In this document: positions 25,355 to 33,425 of the stretch, in pieces
Layout: each line of letters starts with the position of its first letter
Position numbering within the stretch: position 1 is the first letter of the stretch
Translations under genes and position numbers: made by a program
Assembly: GCF_041725775.1 (NCBI RefSeq)
Contig: NZ_JBEUEL010000015.1
Location: 1 to 64,000, forward strand
Length of the DNA: 64,000 nt
Direction of reading: 5' to 3'
From: Pueribacillus sp041725775
GTDB lineage: Bacteria; Bacillota; Bacilli; Bacillales; UBA6769
The notes under the pieces: model-generated
Databases searched by the model: none
Seen by the model: only the letters and a program-made list of their open reading frames with translations
Told to the model about the DNA's origin: nothing

Positions 25355-26185
25355 CTATTTTTTACGACGACGTACGATATATTTGTCAGTTGGTTTATTC
25401 TTTTTACGCGTTTTGTAGCCAAGTGTCGGTTTACCCCATGGGCTCACTGGTGATTTCAAACCAATTGGCGAACGACCTTCCCCACCACCGTGTGGGTGAT
25501 CGACTGGGTTCATGACAGAACCACGAACTGCAGGGCGTTTTCCGAGCCAGCGTGAACGTCCAGCTTTCCCTACATTAATGAGCTCATGCTCCACGTTTCC
25601 AACTTGACCAATCGTTGCACGACAAGTTGCTAGAATCATCCTCGTTTCTCCTGATGCAAGTTTTACGAGCACATATTTTCCTTCTTTTCCGAGCAACTGC
25701 GCTTCTGCTCCTGCTGAGCGTACAAGTTGTCCTCCACGTCCCGGTTTCAATTCGATATTATGAACGGTTTGACCGATTGGGATATTTTCAAGCGGTAATG
25801 CGTTCCCGACTTTGATATCTGCGTCTGGTCCAGACATTACTTCCATGCCAACTTTCAAGCCTTTTGGAGCGAGAATATAACGTTTTTCACCGTCAGCATA
25901 ATGAATGAGTGCAATATTTGCTGTTCGGTTCGGATCGTATTCAATCGAGGCAACGCGACCAGGTATGCCATCTTTGTTCCGTTTAAAATCGATAATTCGA
26001 TATTGACGTTTATGGCCACCGCCTTTATGACGAGTCGTAATCCGTCCTTGATTGTTGCGACCTGCTTTTTTATTAATTGGTGCAAGTAGTGACTTCTCTG
26101 GTTTATCAGTTGTTATTTCGCTAAAATCTAATCCTGTCATGCCACGACGAGCATTCGACGTTGGTTTAAATGTTTTGATTGCCAT
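25355..26185 (-). CDS. rplB: 50S ribosomal protein L2
   Basis: L2 is a core protein needed for subunit joining and peptidyl transferase function. The 276-residue product contains NNQGRITTRHKGGGHKR near the N-terminus and the C-terminal signature PVDHPHGGGEGRS with the essential histidine, ending KPTDKYIVRRRKK. Confidence 0.98.
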   Translation of the reverse strand: MAIKTFKPTSNARRGMTGLDFSEITTDKPEKSLLAPINKKAGRNNQGRITTRHKGGGHKRQYRIIDFKRNKDGIPGRVASIEYDPNRTANIALIHYADGEKRYILAPKGLKVGMEVMSGPDADIKVGNALPLENIPIGQTVHNIELKPGRGGQLVRSAGAEAQLLGKEGKYVLVKLASGETRMILATCRATIGQVGNVEHELINVGKAGRSRWLGKRPAVRGSVMNPVDHPHGGGEGRSPIGLKSPVSPWGKPTLGYKTRKKNKPTDKYIVRRRKK

Positions 26186-26212
26186 CTCATTTTCCCTCCT
26201 TCTCTAAAATGT

Positions 26213-26500
26213 TTATACTCCATCAAAAAAGTCAATTTCTTTGCTATCTGGAGTCAGTTGAATAATTGCTTTTTTGCGTTTTGGTCGATACCCAGAATAT
26301 TGACCAAAGCGTCTAAATTTTCCTTTATAATTCATCGTGTTTACTTTTTGAACTTTCACACCGAAAATTTCTTCGACTGCACTTTTAATTTCTGTTTTGT
26401 TCGCGCGCGGGTCGACTTCGAATGTATACTTTTTTTCATCCATCGTTTCCATTGAACGTTCTGTAACTACGGGGCGCTTAATCACTTCACGTGCGTCCAT
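26213..26500 (-). CDS. rplW: 50S ribosomal protein L23
   Basis: L23 marks the tunnel exit and docks trigger factor and SRP. The 95-residue product has VIKRPVVTERSM (5-16), YTFEVDPRANKTEIKSAVEE and a basic RRFGQYSGYRPKRKKA loop. Its start touches the end of rplD at 26500. Confidence 0.98.
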   Translation of the reverse strand: MDAREVIKRPVVTERSMETMDEKKYTFEVDPRANKTEIKSAVEEIFGVKVQKVNTMNYKGKFRRFGQYSGYRPKRKKAIIQLTPDSKEIDFFDGV

Positions 26501-27123
26501 TACGCTAGCACCTCCTCTACCTTTTCAGCTGCTTCCTTCGTCATAATCAGCTTATCGTGACCCAAAATATCAAGCACTTTCACTTCTGTCACTGCTTTCA
26601 CTGTGACGCCAGGTATATTACGAGCTGAACGTGTAACTGTATCATCGTATTCATTTGTAACGATGAGTACTTTCTTACCTACTTCTAAGTTGTTTAAAAT
26701 CGCAACCATATCTTTTGTTTTTGGTGTATCGATCGTAATTGTATCAACAACGATAAAGTTCTCTTCTTTTACTTTTGTTGAATAAGCTGATTTCAACGCA
26801 AGTCTACGAACTTTTTTCGGCATTTTGTAGCTATAGTTGCGTGGAGTTGGACCAAAAACGACCCCACCGCCTACCCATTGAGGAGAACGGATCGATCCTT
26901 GACGCGCACGACCTGTACCTTTTTGTCGCCACGGTTTACGACCACCACCACGAACTGCAGCACGGTTTTTCGTTGCATGAGTTCCTTGTCTTTTTTCTGC
27001 TTGTTGCATAATAACAACGTCGTAAAGCACATTGTTATTTGGCTCAATTCCAAATACGCTATCTGACAGTTCTATGTCACCTACTTTTGAGCCTTCTTGA
27101 TTTACTAGAGTTAATTTAGGCAT
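26500..27123 (-). CDS. rplD: 50S ribosomal protein L4
   Basis: L4 is a primary 23S binder whose loop reaches into the exit tunnel; in some bacteria it represses the S10 operon. The 207-residue product has the loop GGGRKPWRQKGTGRARQGS (about 59-77), where macrolide resistance maps in other species; it looks wild type. Confidence 0.98.
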   Translation of the reverse strand: MPKLTLVNQEGSKVGDIELSDSVFGIEPNNNVLYDVVIMQQAEKRQGTHATKNRAAVRGGGRKPWRQKGTGRARQGSIRSPQWVGGGVVFGPTPRNYSYKMPKKVRRLALKSAYSTKVKEENFIVVDTITIDTPKTKDMVAILNNLEVGKKVLIVTNEYDDTVTRSARNIPGVTVKAVTEVKVLDILGHDKLIMTKEAAEKVEEVLA

Positions 27124-27140
27124 CGAATAAGCCTCCTTTC

Positions 27141-27779
27141 TTACTGAGCTTTAGCTGCTTTTAAAGCAGATTGAATCGTAACGTAACCTTTTTTCGGACC
27201 AGGTACGTTTCCTTTAATAAGAATAAGATTGCGTTCGGCATCAACTTTTACAATTTCAAGGTTTTGTAACGTTGTGCGTTCTCCACCCATACGTCCAGGT
27301 AATGCTTTACCTTTGAATACACGAGCTGGATCTACTGCTCCCATTGATCCTGGACCACGGTGATAGCGTGAACCATGACTCATCGGTCCGCGTGATTGGT
27401 TATGACGCTTAATCGCACCTTGAAATCCTTTCCCTTTTGAAGTACCAGTGACATCTACTTTTTCGCCTTCGCTGAATACGTCAACTTTAATTTCTTGGCC
27501 AACTTCATATTCAGCTGTGTTCACGCCGCGAATTTCTCTAACGAAGCGCTTAGGTGTTGTACCTGCTTTTTCAGCGTGACCTTTTTCTGGCTTTGTTGTG
27601 CGAGCTTCCTTTTTATCTTCAACGCCAATTTGGATCGCTTCATAACCGTCCGTTTCCACTGTTTTCTTTTGAAGAACAACATTTGGCATGGCTTCAATGA
27701 CGGTTACTGGAACGACGTCACCATTTTCTAAGAAAATCTGTGTCATGCCTAGTTTCTTCCCTAAGATTCCTTTATTCAT
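27141..27779 (-). CDS. rplC: 50S ribosomal protein L3
   Basis: L3 initiates 50S assembly and lies close to the peptidyl transferase centre. I start at 27779 (MNKGILGKKLGMTQ) with AGGTGG upstream, giving 212 residues; the frame also opens at 27788. The GTSKGKGFQGAIKRHNQSRG and GRMGGERTT motifs are present. Confidence 0.97.
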   Translation of the reverse strand: MNKGILGKKLGMTQIFLENGDVVPVTVIEAMPNVVLQKKTVETDGYEAIQIGVEDKKEARTTKPEKGHAEKAGTTPKRFVREIRGVNTAEYEVGQEIKVDVFSEGEKVDVTGTSKGKGFQGAIKRHNQSRGPMSHGSRYHRGPGSMGAVDPARVFKGKALPGRMGGERTTLQNLEIVKVDAERNLILIKGNVPGPKKGYVTIQSALKAAKAQ

Positions 27780-27803
27780 TCTTTCCACCTCCTAAATCTG
27801 TCA

Positions 27804-28112
27804 TTAGAGCTTAATTTCAATGTCAACACCCGAAGGCAAGTCTAAACGCATAAGCGAATCGACGGTTTGTGGTGTCGGCTCGATAATATCGATTAAACGT
27901 TTATGAGTACGCATCTCGAATTGTTCACGAGAATCTTTGTATTTGTGTACGGCACGCAAAATCGTATAAACAGATCTTTCTGTCGGCAATGGGATCGGAC
28001 CCGATACCTTTGCACCTGAACGTTTCGCTGTTTCTACAATTTTTCCGGCTGATTGATCCAACACTCTGTGATCATACGCTTTTAAACGAATACGAATTTT
28101 TTGCTTTGCCAT
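27804..28112 (-). CDS. rpsJ: 30S ribosomal protein S10
   Basis: S10 is a small-subunit head protein and also the NusE antitermination factor that binds NusB. The start at 28112 (MAKQKIRIRLKAYDH) follows GAAGGAGGG and gives the standard 102 residues; the longer frame to 28151 is not supported. The KRSGAKVSGPIPLPTE loop is normal. It leads the S10-spc-alpha superoperon. Confidence 0.98.
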   Translation of the reverse strand: MAKQKIRIRLKAYDHRVLDQSAGKIVETAKRSGAKVSGPIPLPTERSVYTILRAVHKYKDSREQFEMRTHKRLIDIIEPTPQTVDSLMRLDLPSGVDIEIKL

Positions 28113-28300
28113 TATTTTCCCTCCTTCGCCCATTTTTGTATGTTCATTCAATTCGACGTTTAATGCTTGCGGTCACATGATTAAGAATGAACATCATAGA
28201 CAATTCTCCGCGAAAATTTCCTTCACACCGCCCATGGCAAAGGGGCCGGGTGTGTCAGCAACCTCTCGCTTCATCGCCAATACAATGACCAACATTCAAC
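28113..28300 (-). promoter_or_regulatory. Long 5' leader of the S10 superoperon
   Basis: About 180 transcribed bases precede rpsJ. They contain a GC-rich hairpin in which 28224-28233 (CACACCGCCC) pairs with 28242-28254. The leader could host ribosomal-protein feedback control, but I cannot assign it to a described leader class. Confidence 0.45.
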
Positions 28301-28329
28301 ATTATATAGAAATTATCCGTTGATTGCAA
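28301..28329 (-). promoter_or_regulatory. Sigma-A-type promoter of the S10 superoperon
   Basis: Minus strand TTGCAA (28324-28329), 17-base spacer, TATAAT (28301-28306). It lies downstream of the tuf terminator's gene and 190 bases upstream of rpsJ. Confidence 0.82.
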
Positions 28330-28477
28330 GGTTTCTTGTAAAATCTTTGTAAGCTTTTATCTTACGGAAGAATCTAGAAGTTTCCCGCATGATGTGTGAA
28401 CAAATAAAAGCAAGACACTGTTCTTTGAAACTATATTTGAACGAAATATTCTCTATGATGTACGAGACGGCTAAATT

Positions 28478-28517
28478 AAAAAAATTGAGCCCGCAAAAAT
28501 AGGGCTCAATTTTTGTT
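28478..28517 (-). terminator. Terminator after tuf
   Basis: AATTGAGCCC (28483-28492) pairs with 28502-28511, flanked by an A run on one side and a T run on the other, so it can act in both directions. It directly follows the tuf stop. Confidence 0.9.
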
Positions 28518-28534
28518 TTTTGTATTACTTTTAA

Positions 28535-29725
28535 TTACTCAACGATTTCAGCAACGACGCCAGCACCTACTGTACGTCCGCCTTCACGAATGGAGAATTT
28601 CGTTCCTTGTTCGATCGCGATAGGAGCAATTAATTCTACTGTCATTTCTACGTTGTCACCAGGCATCACCATTTCAACACCTTCTGGAAGTGTGATTGTT
28701 CCTGTTACGTCTGTTGTACGGAAGTAGAATTGCGGACGGTAGTTTGAGAAGAATGGAGTATGACGTCCACCTTCTTCTTTTGAAAGCACATAAACTTCTG
28801 CTTTAAATTTTGTATGAGCTGTTACTGTCCCTGGCTGAATGAGTACTTGACCGCGTTGTATATCTTCGCGAGATACTCCGCGTAGAAGAGCCCCGATGTT
28901 ATCTCCAGCTTCAGCATAGTCAAGAAGCTTACGGAACATTTCTACACCTGTTACTGTAGTCTTTTCTGGTTTTTCAACGAGACCAAGAATTTCAACCTCG
29001 TCACCAACTTTTACTTGTCCACGCTCAACACGACCCGTCGCAACTGTACCACGACCCGTAATTGAGAAGACGTCCTCAACTGGCATCATGAACGGTTTAT
29101 CTACATCACGTTCAGGAGTAGGGATGTATTCATCAACTTTTTCCATAAGCTCGATAATTTTTTGCTCCCACTCTGCGTCACCTTCTAGTGCTTTAAGAGC
29201 TGAACCTTTAACGATAGGAATATCATCACCAGGATACTCATATTCACTTAAAAGATCACGAACTTCCATTTCGACTAGTTCAAGTAGTTCTTCGTCGTCA
29301 ACCATGTCACATTTGTTTAAGAATACGACGAAATATGGAACACCTACTTGGCGAGAAAGAAGAATGTGTTCACGAGTTTGTGGCATTGGACCATCAGCTG
29401 CAGATACAACGAGGATGGCTCCGTCCATTTGTGCTGCACCTGTAATCATGTTTTTAACATAGTCAGCGTGACCTGGGCAGTCCACGTGTGCATAGTGACG
29501 ATTGTCAGTTTCATACTCTACGTGAGAAGTTGCAATTGTAATTCCACGCTCACGCTCTTCTGGCGCACCGTCGATTTGGTCATAAGCCATGGCATCACCA
29601 CTGCCATATGTCTTGTTAAGTACAGTTGTAATTGCAGCTGTTAACGTTGTTTTTCCATGGTCAACGTGTCCTAGAGTCCCAATATTTACGTGTGGTTTTG
29701 AACGATCAAATTTTTCTTTAGCCAT
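28535..29725 (-). CDS. tuf: Elongation factor Tu
   Basis: EF-Tu delivers aminoacyl-tRNA to the ribosomal A site. The 396-residue product has G1 GHVDHGKT (about 19-26), G2 RGITIATSHVEYE, G3 DCPGH and G4 NKCD, followed by the two beta-barrel domains. AAGGAGG precedes the ATG. The 110-base spacer from fusA contains TTGATAG/CTATCAA (around 29783-29807) and TGATATACT, an extended -10, so a separate tuf promoter is likely. Confidence 0.98.
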   Translation of the reverse strand: MAKEKFDRSKPHVNIGTLGHVDHGKTTLTAAITTVLNKTYGSGDAMAYDQIDGAPEERERGITIATSHVEYETDNRHYAHVDCPGHADYVKNMITGAAQMDGAILVVSAADGPMPQTREHILLSRQVGVPYFVVFLNKCDMVDDEELLELVEMEVRDLLSEYEYPGDDIPIVKGSALKALEGDAEWEQKIIELMEKVDEYIPTPERDVDKPFMMPVEDVFSITGRGTVATGRVERGQVKVGDEVEILGLVEKPEKTTVTGVEMFRKLLDYAEAGDNIGALLRGVSREDIQRGQVLIQPGTVTAHTKFKAEVYVLSKEEGGRHTPFFSNYRPQFYFRTTDVTGTITLPEGVEMVMPGDNVEMTVELIAPIAIEQGTKFSIREGGRTVGAGVVAEIVE

Positions 29726-29836
29726 TTGATTAATTCCTCCTTAAATAAAGAAAAATAATTTTTTAAGTAAAGTTAAGTATATCATTGATAGACGTTAGAC
29801 GCCTATCAACAATGCCTTCAAATTAAGTGAGGTGAA

Positions 29837-31915
29837 TTATTCACCTGTTGCTTTTTTAATAATTTCTTCAGCGATTGCTTTCGGTACTTCTTCATAATGG
29901 TCAAAGACCATCGTATAAGTTCCACGACCTTGAGTGTTGGAACGAAGTGATGTTGCATAGCCAAACATTTCCGCAAGTGGTACGAATGCGTTAACGACTT
30001 GTGCATTACCGCGAGCATTCATCCCTTCTACACGACCACGCCGGCTCGTAATATCACCCATAATGTCACCCATGTATTCTTCTGGAACGACAACTTCAAC
30101 TTTCATCATTGGCTCGAGAATGACTGGATTACAATTATCTTTTGCTTTTTTCAATGCCATGGACGCTGCGATTTTGAACGCCATTTCACTCGAGTCGACA
30201 TCGTGGTATGAACCGTCATAAAGCTTCGCTTTCAAATCGATTAACGGATAGCCTGCTAATAAACCATTTTGAAGAGCATCTTCAAGTCCTGCTTGAACAG
30301 CTGGAATGTATTCACGCGGGACAACACCACCGACAATGGCGTCTTCAAATTCAAATCCTGCCCCTTCTTCAAGCGGCTCAAATTCAATCCAAACGTGTCC
30401 ATATTGTCCACGTCCACCTGATTGACGAATGAACTTCCCTTCACATTGACCAGCTGAACGAATCGTCTCACGGTAAGAAACTTGCGGAGCTCCAACATTC
30501 GCTTCAACTTTAAACTCACGTTTCAACCTGTCAACGATAACATCGAGATGAAGTTCACCCATTCCGGCGATAATCGTTTGACCTGTTTCTTCATTTGTTT
30601 CTGTTTTGAACGTTGGGTCTTCTTCTGCAAGTTTCGCAAGGGCAACACCCATTTTATCTTGGTCATTTTTCGTTTTCGGTTCAATTGCAACCGAAATAAC
30701 CGGCTCTGGAAATTCCATTGACTCAAGAATAACAGGATTTTTATCATCGCAAAGTGTATCGCCTGTTGCCGTGTCTTTTAATCCAACTGCTGCAGCAATA
30801 TCTCCTGAATAAACAGTTGAAATCTCTTCCCGGGAATTCGCGTGCATCTGCAAAATTCGTCCAATACGTTCGCGCTTTCCTTTCGTTGAGTTTAGAACAT
30901 AAGAGCCTGAATCGACTTTTCCAGAGTAAACACGGAAGAATGTAAGTTTACCGACGAATGGGTCTGTCATTACTTTAAAAGCTAATGCTGAAAACGGACC
31001 GTTGTCGTCTGCTTCACGCGTTACCTCTTCTTCAGTCTTCGGTAAAACTCCCTTAATTGCTTCAATATCAAGTGGCGAAGGCAAGTAATCAATGACGGCA
31101 TCAATCACAGGCTGAATTCCTTTGTTCTTAAATGCGGAACCACAGAGAACTGGGTAAAATTCAACTTGCAGTGTCGCTTGGCGAATGGCAGCTTTAAGCT
31201 CCTCATTCGTAATTTCTTCACCTTCTAAATATTTCATCATTAAGTCTTCATCATAGTCCGCAACCGCTTCAATAAGCTTCGCACGTTGCTCTTCAGCAAG
31301 GTCAACTAAGTCACTTGGGATCTCCCGCTCTTCCAAGTTAGCCCCAAGATCATCTTCGTAATAGTACGCCTTCATCTCGATAAGGTCAACCATACCTTCA
31401 AAATTGTCTTCTGCACCAATTGGAATTTGTACTGGATGAGCATTGGCACCAAGTCTATCATGTAGCGTGCTAATCGCGTACATAAAGTCAGCACCAATTT
31501 TGTCCATTTTGTTAACAAAGACAATTCGCGGCACTCCGTATGTCGTCGCTTGACGCCAAACGGTTTCTGTTTGAGGTTCTACTCCTGATTGAGCGTCGAG
31601 AACTGTTACAGCTCCATCTAATACACGAAGAGAACGTTCTACTTCAACGGTAAAGTCTACGTGTCCAGGCGTATCAATAATATTGACACGGTGTCCCTTC
31701 CATTGGGCAGTTGTTGCTGCAGACGTGATTGTAATTCCACGTTCTTGCTCCTGCTCCATCCAGTCCATTTGTGACGCACCTTCATGCGTCTCACCAACTT
31801 TATGAATACGACCTGTATAGAATAAAATCCGTTCAGTAGTTGTCGTTTTTCCAGCATCAATATGTGCCATAATTCCAATGTTTCGTGTATTCTTTAAGGA
31901 GAATTCTCTTGGCAT
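29837..31915 (-). CDS. fusA: Elongation factor G
   Basis: EF-G drives translocation and, with RRF, ribosome recycling. The 692-residue product has AHIDAGKTTTTERIL (about 17-31), RGITITSAATT, DTPGHVDF and NKMDK, then domains II-V, including RGRVEGMNARGN in domain V. Length is the canonical Bacillus value. Forty-two bases separate it from rpsG. Confidence 0.98.
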   Translation of the reverse strand: MPREFSLKNTRNIGIMAHIDAGKTTTTERILFYTGRIHKVGETHEGASQMDWMEQEQERGITITSAATTAQWKGHRVNIIDTPGHVDFTVEVERSLRVLDGAVTVLDAQSGVEPQTETVWRQATTYGVPRIVFVNKMDKIGADFMYAISTLHDRLGANAHPVQIPIGAEDNFEGMVDLIEMKAYYYEDDLGANLEEREIPSDLVDLAEEQRAKLIEAVADYDEDLMMKYLEGEEITNEELKAAIRQATLQVEFYPVLCGSAFKNKGIQPVIDAVIDYLPSPLDIEAIKGVLPKTEEEVTREADDNGPFSALAFKVMTDPFVGKLTFFRVYSGKVDSGSYVLNSTKGKRERIGRILQMHANSREEISTVYSGDIAAAVGLKDTATGDTLCDDKNPVILESMEFPEPVISVAIEPKTKNDQDKMGVALAKLAEEDPTFKTETNEETGQTIIAGMGELHLDVIVDRLKREFKVEANVGAPQVSYRETIRSAGQCEGKFIRQSGGRGQYGHVWIEFEPLEEGAGFEFEDAIVGGVVPREYIPAVQAGLEDALQNGLLAGYPLIDLKAKLYDGSYHDVDSSEMAFKIAASMALKKAKDNCNPVILEPMMKVEVVVPEEYMGDIMGDITSRRGRVEGMNARGNAQVVNAFVPLAEMFGYATSLRSNTQGRGTYTMVFDHYEEVPKAIAEEIIKKATGE

Positions 31916-31957
31916 TCTACTTTCTCCTTCCTTCTCTGTATTAAAATGTTTTTCGTA

Positions 31958-32428
31958 TTACCAACGGTAATGAGCAAATGCTTTGTTCGCTTCTGCCATT
32001 TTGTGTACGTCTTCACGTTTTCTAACTGCAGCACCTGTATTATTCGCTGCATCCAAAATTTCATTCGCTAGTCTTTCTTCCATCGACTTTTCATTACGAA
32101 GACGTGCATAGTTTACTAACCAACGAAGTCCAAGTGCTGTTCTACGTTCAGGACGAACTTCAACTGGAACTTGATAGTTCGCACCACCGACACGGCGTGC
32201 TTTTACTTCTAGGACAGGCATAATGTTTTTTAGCGCTTGTTCAAACACTTCCATTGGGTCTTGATTTGTACGCTCTTTTACGATTTCAAAAGCTTTATAT
32301 AAAATTTTTTGCGCCTTCCCACGTTTTCCATCAATCATAATACGATTAATTAAACGAGTGACGAGTTTCGAATCGTAAATCGGGTCAGGCAATACATCAC
32401 GGCGCTCAACGGGTCCCTTACGAGGCAT
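31958..32428 (-). CDS. rpsG: 30S ribosomal protein S7
   Basis: S7 nucleates the small-subunit head and contacts the E-site tRNA; it can autoregulate the str operon in some bacteria. The 156-residue product has the N-terminal MPRKGPVERRDVLPDPIYDS, the GGANYQVPVEVRPERR beta hairpin and the C-terminal EANKAFAHYRW. Confidence 0.98.
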   Translation of the reverse strand: MPRKGPVERRDVLPDPIYDSKLVTRLINRIMIDGKRGKAQKILYKAFEIVKERTNQDPMEVFEQALKNIMPVLEVKARRVGGANYQVPVEVRPERRTALGLRWLVNYARLRNEKSMEERLANEILDAANNTGAAVRKREDVHKMAEANKAFAHYRW

Positions 32429-32465
32429 GTAGTATTCCTCCTTTCACATGAAAATTGCTTTACTT

Positions 32466-32879
32466 TTATTCTTTCGGCTTTTTCGTTCCGTATTTTGAAC
32501 GGCTTTGCATCCGGTTGTTTACACCAGCTGTATCAAGAGCACCACGTACAATATGATAGCGGACACCTGGTAAGTCTTTCACACGACCGCCACGAATTAA
32601 TACGACACTATGCTCTTGCAAGTTGTGACCGATCCCCGGGATGTATGCTGTTACTTCAATTCCATTCGTTAGACGAACACGAGCATACTTACGAAGTGCC
32701 GAGTTTGGTTTTTTCGGAGTCATGGTTCCAACACGTGTACAAACTCCTCGTTTTTGTGGAGAATTTACATCCGTCATCGTCTTTTTAAAACTATTGTAGT
32801 TTTTATTCAACGCTGGGGAGTCTGATTGTTTCGTTTTAGACTTGCGCCCTTTACGGATCAACTGGTTAATTGTAGGCAT
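32466..32879 (-). CDS. rpsL: 30S ribosomal protein S12
   Basis: S12 monitors codon-anticodon pairing. The 137-residue product carries TPKKPNSALRK and GGRVKDLPGVRYH with lysines at both positions where streptomycin-resistance substitutions occur, so the sensitive type is encoded. The mid-protein insert NKNYNSFKKTMTDVNSPQKRG gives the longer Gram-positive length. Confidence 0.98.
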   Translation of the reverse strand: MPTINQLIRKGRKSKTKQSDSPALNKNYNSFKKTMTDVNSPQKRGVCTRVGTMTPKKPNSALRKYARVRLTNGIEVTAYIPGIGHNLQEHSVVLIRGGRVKDLPGVRYHIVRGALDTAGVNNRMQSRSKYGTKKPKE

Positions 32880-33017
32880 GGATGATTCCTCCTTCCTTCA
32901 TTATTTCCTGAACTTTAATCAAAACTAGAAACACGTTCCGATGTTCGTTTGAGTGTGATTTCGCGCGTCATTCTAATCCCACACATCCAGGTGGTTCATT
33001 ATTAGGAAAAAGAAAGA

Positions 33018-33042
33018 TTTGCACGATGGATAAGTGTGCAAA
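33018..33042 (-). terminator. Weak hairpin with T-rich tail between rplGB and rpsL
   Basis: TTTGCAC (33018-33024) pairs with GTGCAAA (33036-33042). On the minus strand it is followed by TCTTTCTTTTTCC. It may act as a partial terminator or attenuator before the str genes. Confidence 0.4.
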
Positions 33043-33046
33043 TAGG

Positions 33047-33295
33047 TTATTTCTTTATCGCAACCGTTGCAGCTCCAACTTCAATTCCACAAGCTTCACC
33101 AAGTTTTTTCATCGAATCAACGGTTGTAATCGGAATCCCTAATTCGGTCGCAAACACTTTAACTTTGTTCACAACACGTATTTCAGCATCATCCGCAATA
33201 ATTAACTCGCTCACTTGACCTTCTTGAAGAGCTTTCAACGTTTGTTTTGTCCCAATAATGACTTGCTCTGCCTGTGATACTTTTTCATAAGACAT
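33047..33295 (-). CDS. rplGB: L7Ae-family RNA-binding protein (RplGB/YbxF)
   Basis: This L7Ae-family protein binds RNA kink-turns. The start at 33295 (MSYEKVSQA) has GGAGG 8 bases upstream, giving 82 residues as in Bacillus; the frame upstream to 33379 overlaps the promoter. Visible features are IIGTKQTLKALQEGQ, the LIIADDAEIRVV strand and the GIPITTVDSMKKLGEACG segment of the RNA-binding face. Its neighbours rpoC and rpsL are the standard ones. Confidence 0.93.
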   Translation of the reverse strand: MSYEKVSQAEQVIIGTKQTLKALQEGQVSELIIADDAEIRVVNKVKVFATELGIPITTVDSMKKLGEACGIEVGAATVAIKK

Positions 33296-33336
33296 ATTGC
33301 TATCCTCCAAAGCACAGGTTTTGAACACACTTCGTA

Positions 33337-33366
33337 ATAATATCACCTTAGAAGTTCTTTTGTCAA
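33337..33366 (-). promoter_or_regulatory. Promoter of rplGB and the str operon
   Basis: Minus strand TTGACA (33361-33366), 18-base spacer ending TGA (extended -10), TATTAT (33337-33342). It begins 12 bases beyond the rpoC terminator stem. Confidence 0.82.
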
Positions 33367-33369
33367 CAG

Positions 33370-33416
33370 CAAAAATCATTCTATTCAGGAAGCACGGAGC
33401 GCTTCCTGAATAGAAT
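33370..33416 (-). terminator. Terminator of rpoB-rpoC
   Basis: ATTCTATTCAGGAAGC (33378-33393) pairs perfectly with 33401-33416, a 16-bp stem with a 7-base loop, followed on the minus strand by GATTTTTG. It follows rpoC directly. Confidence 0.93.
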
Positions 33417-33425
33417 ATAGTTTAT

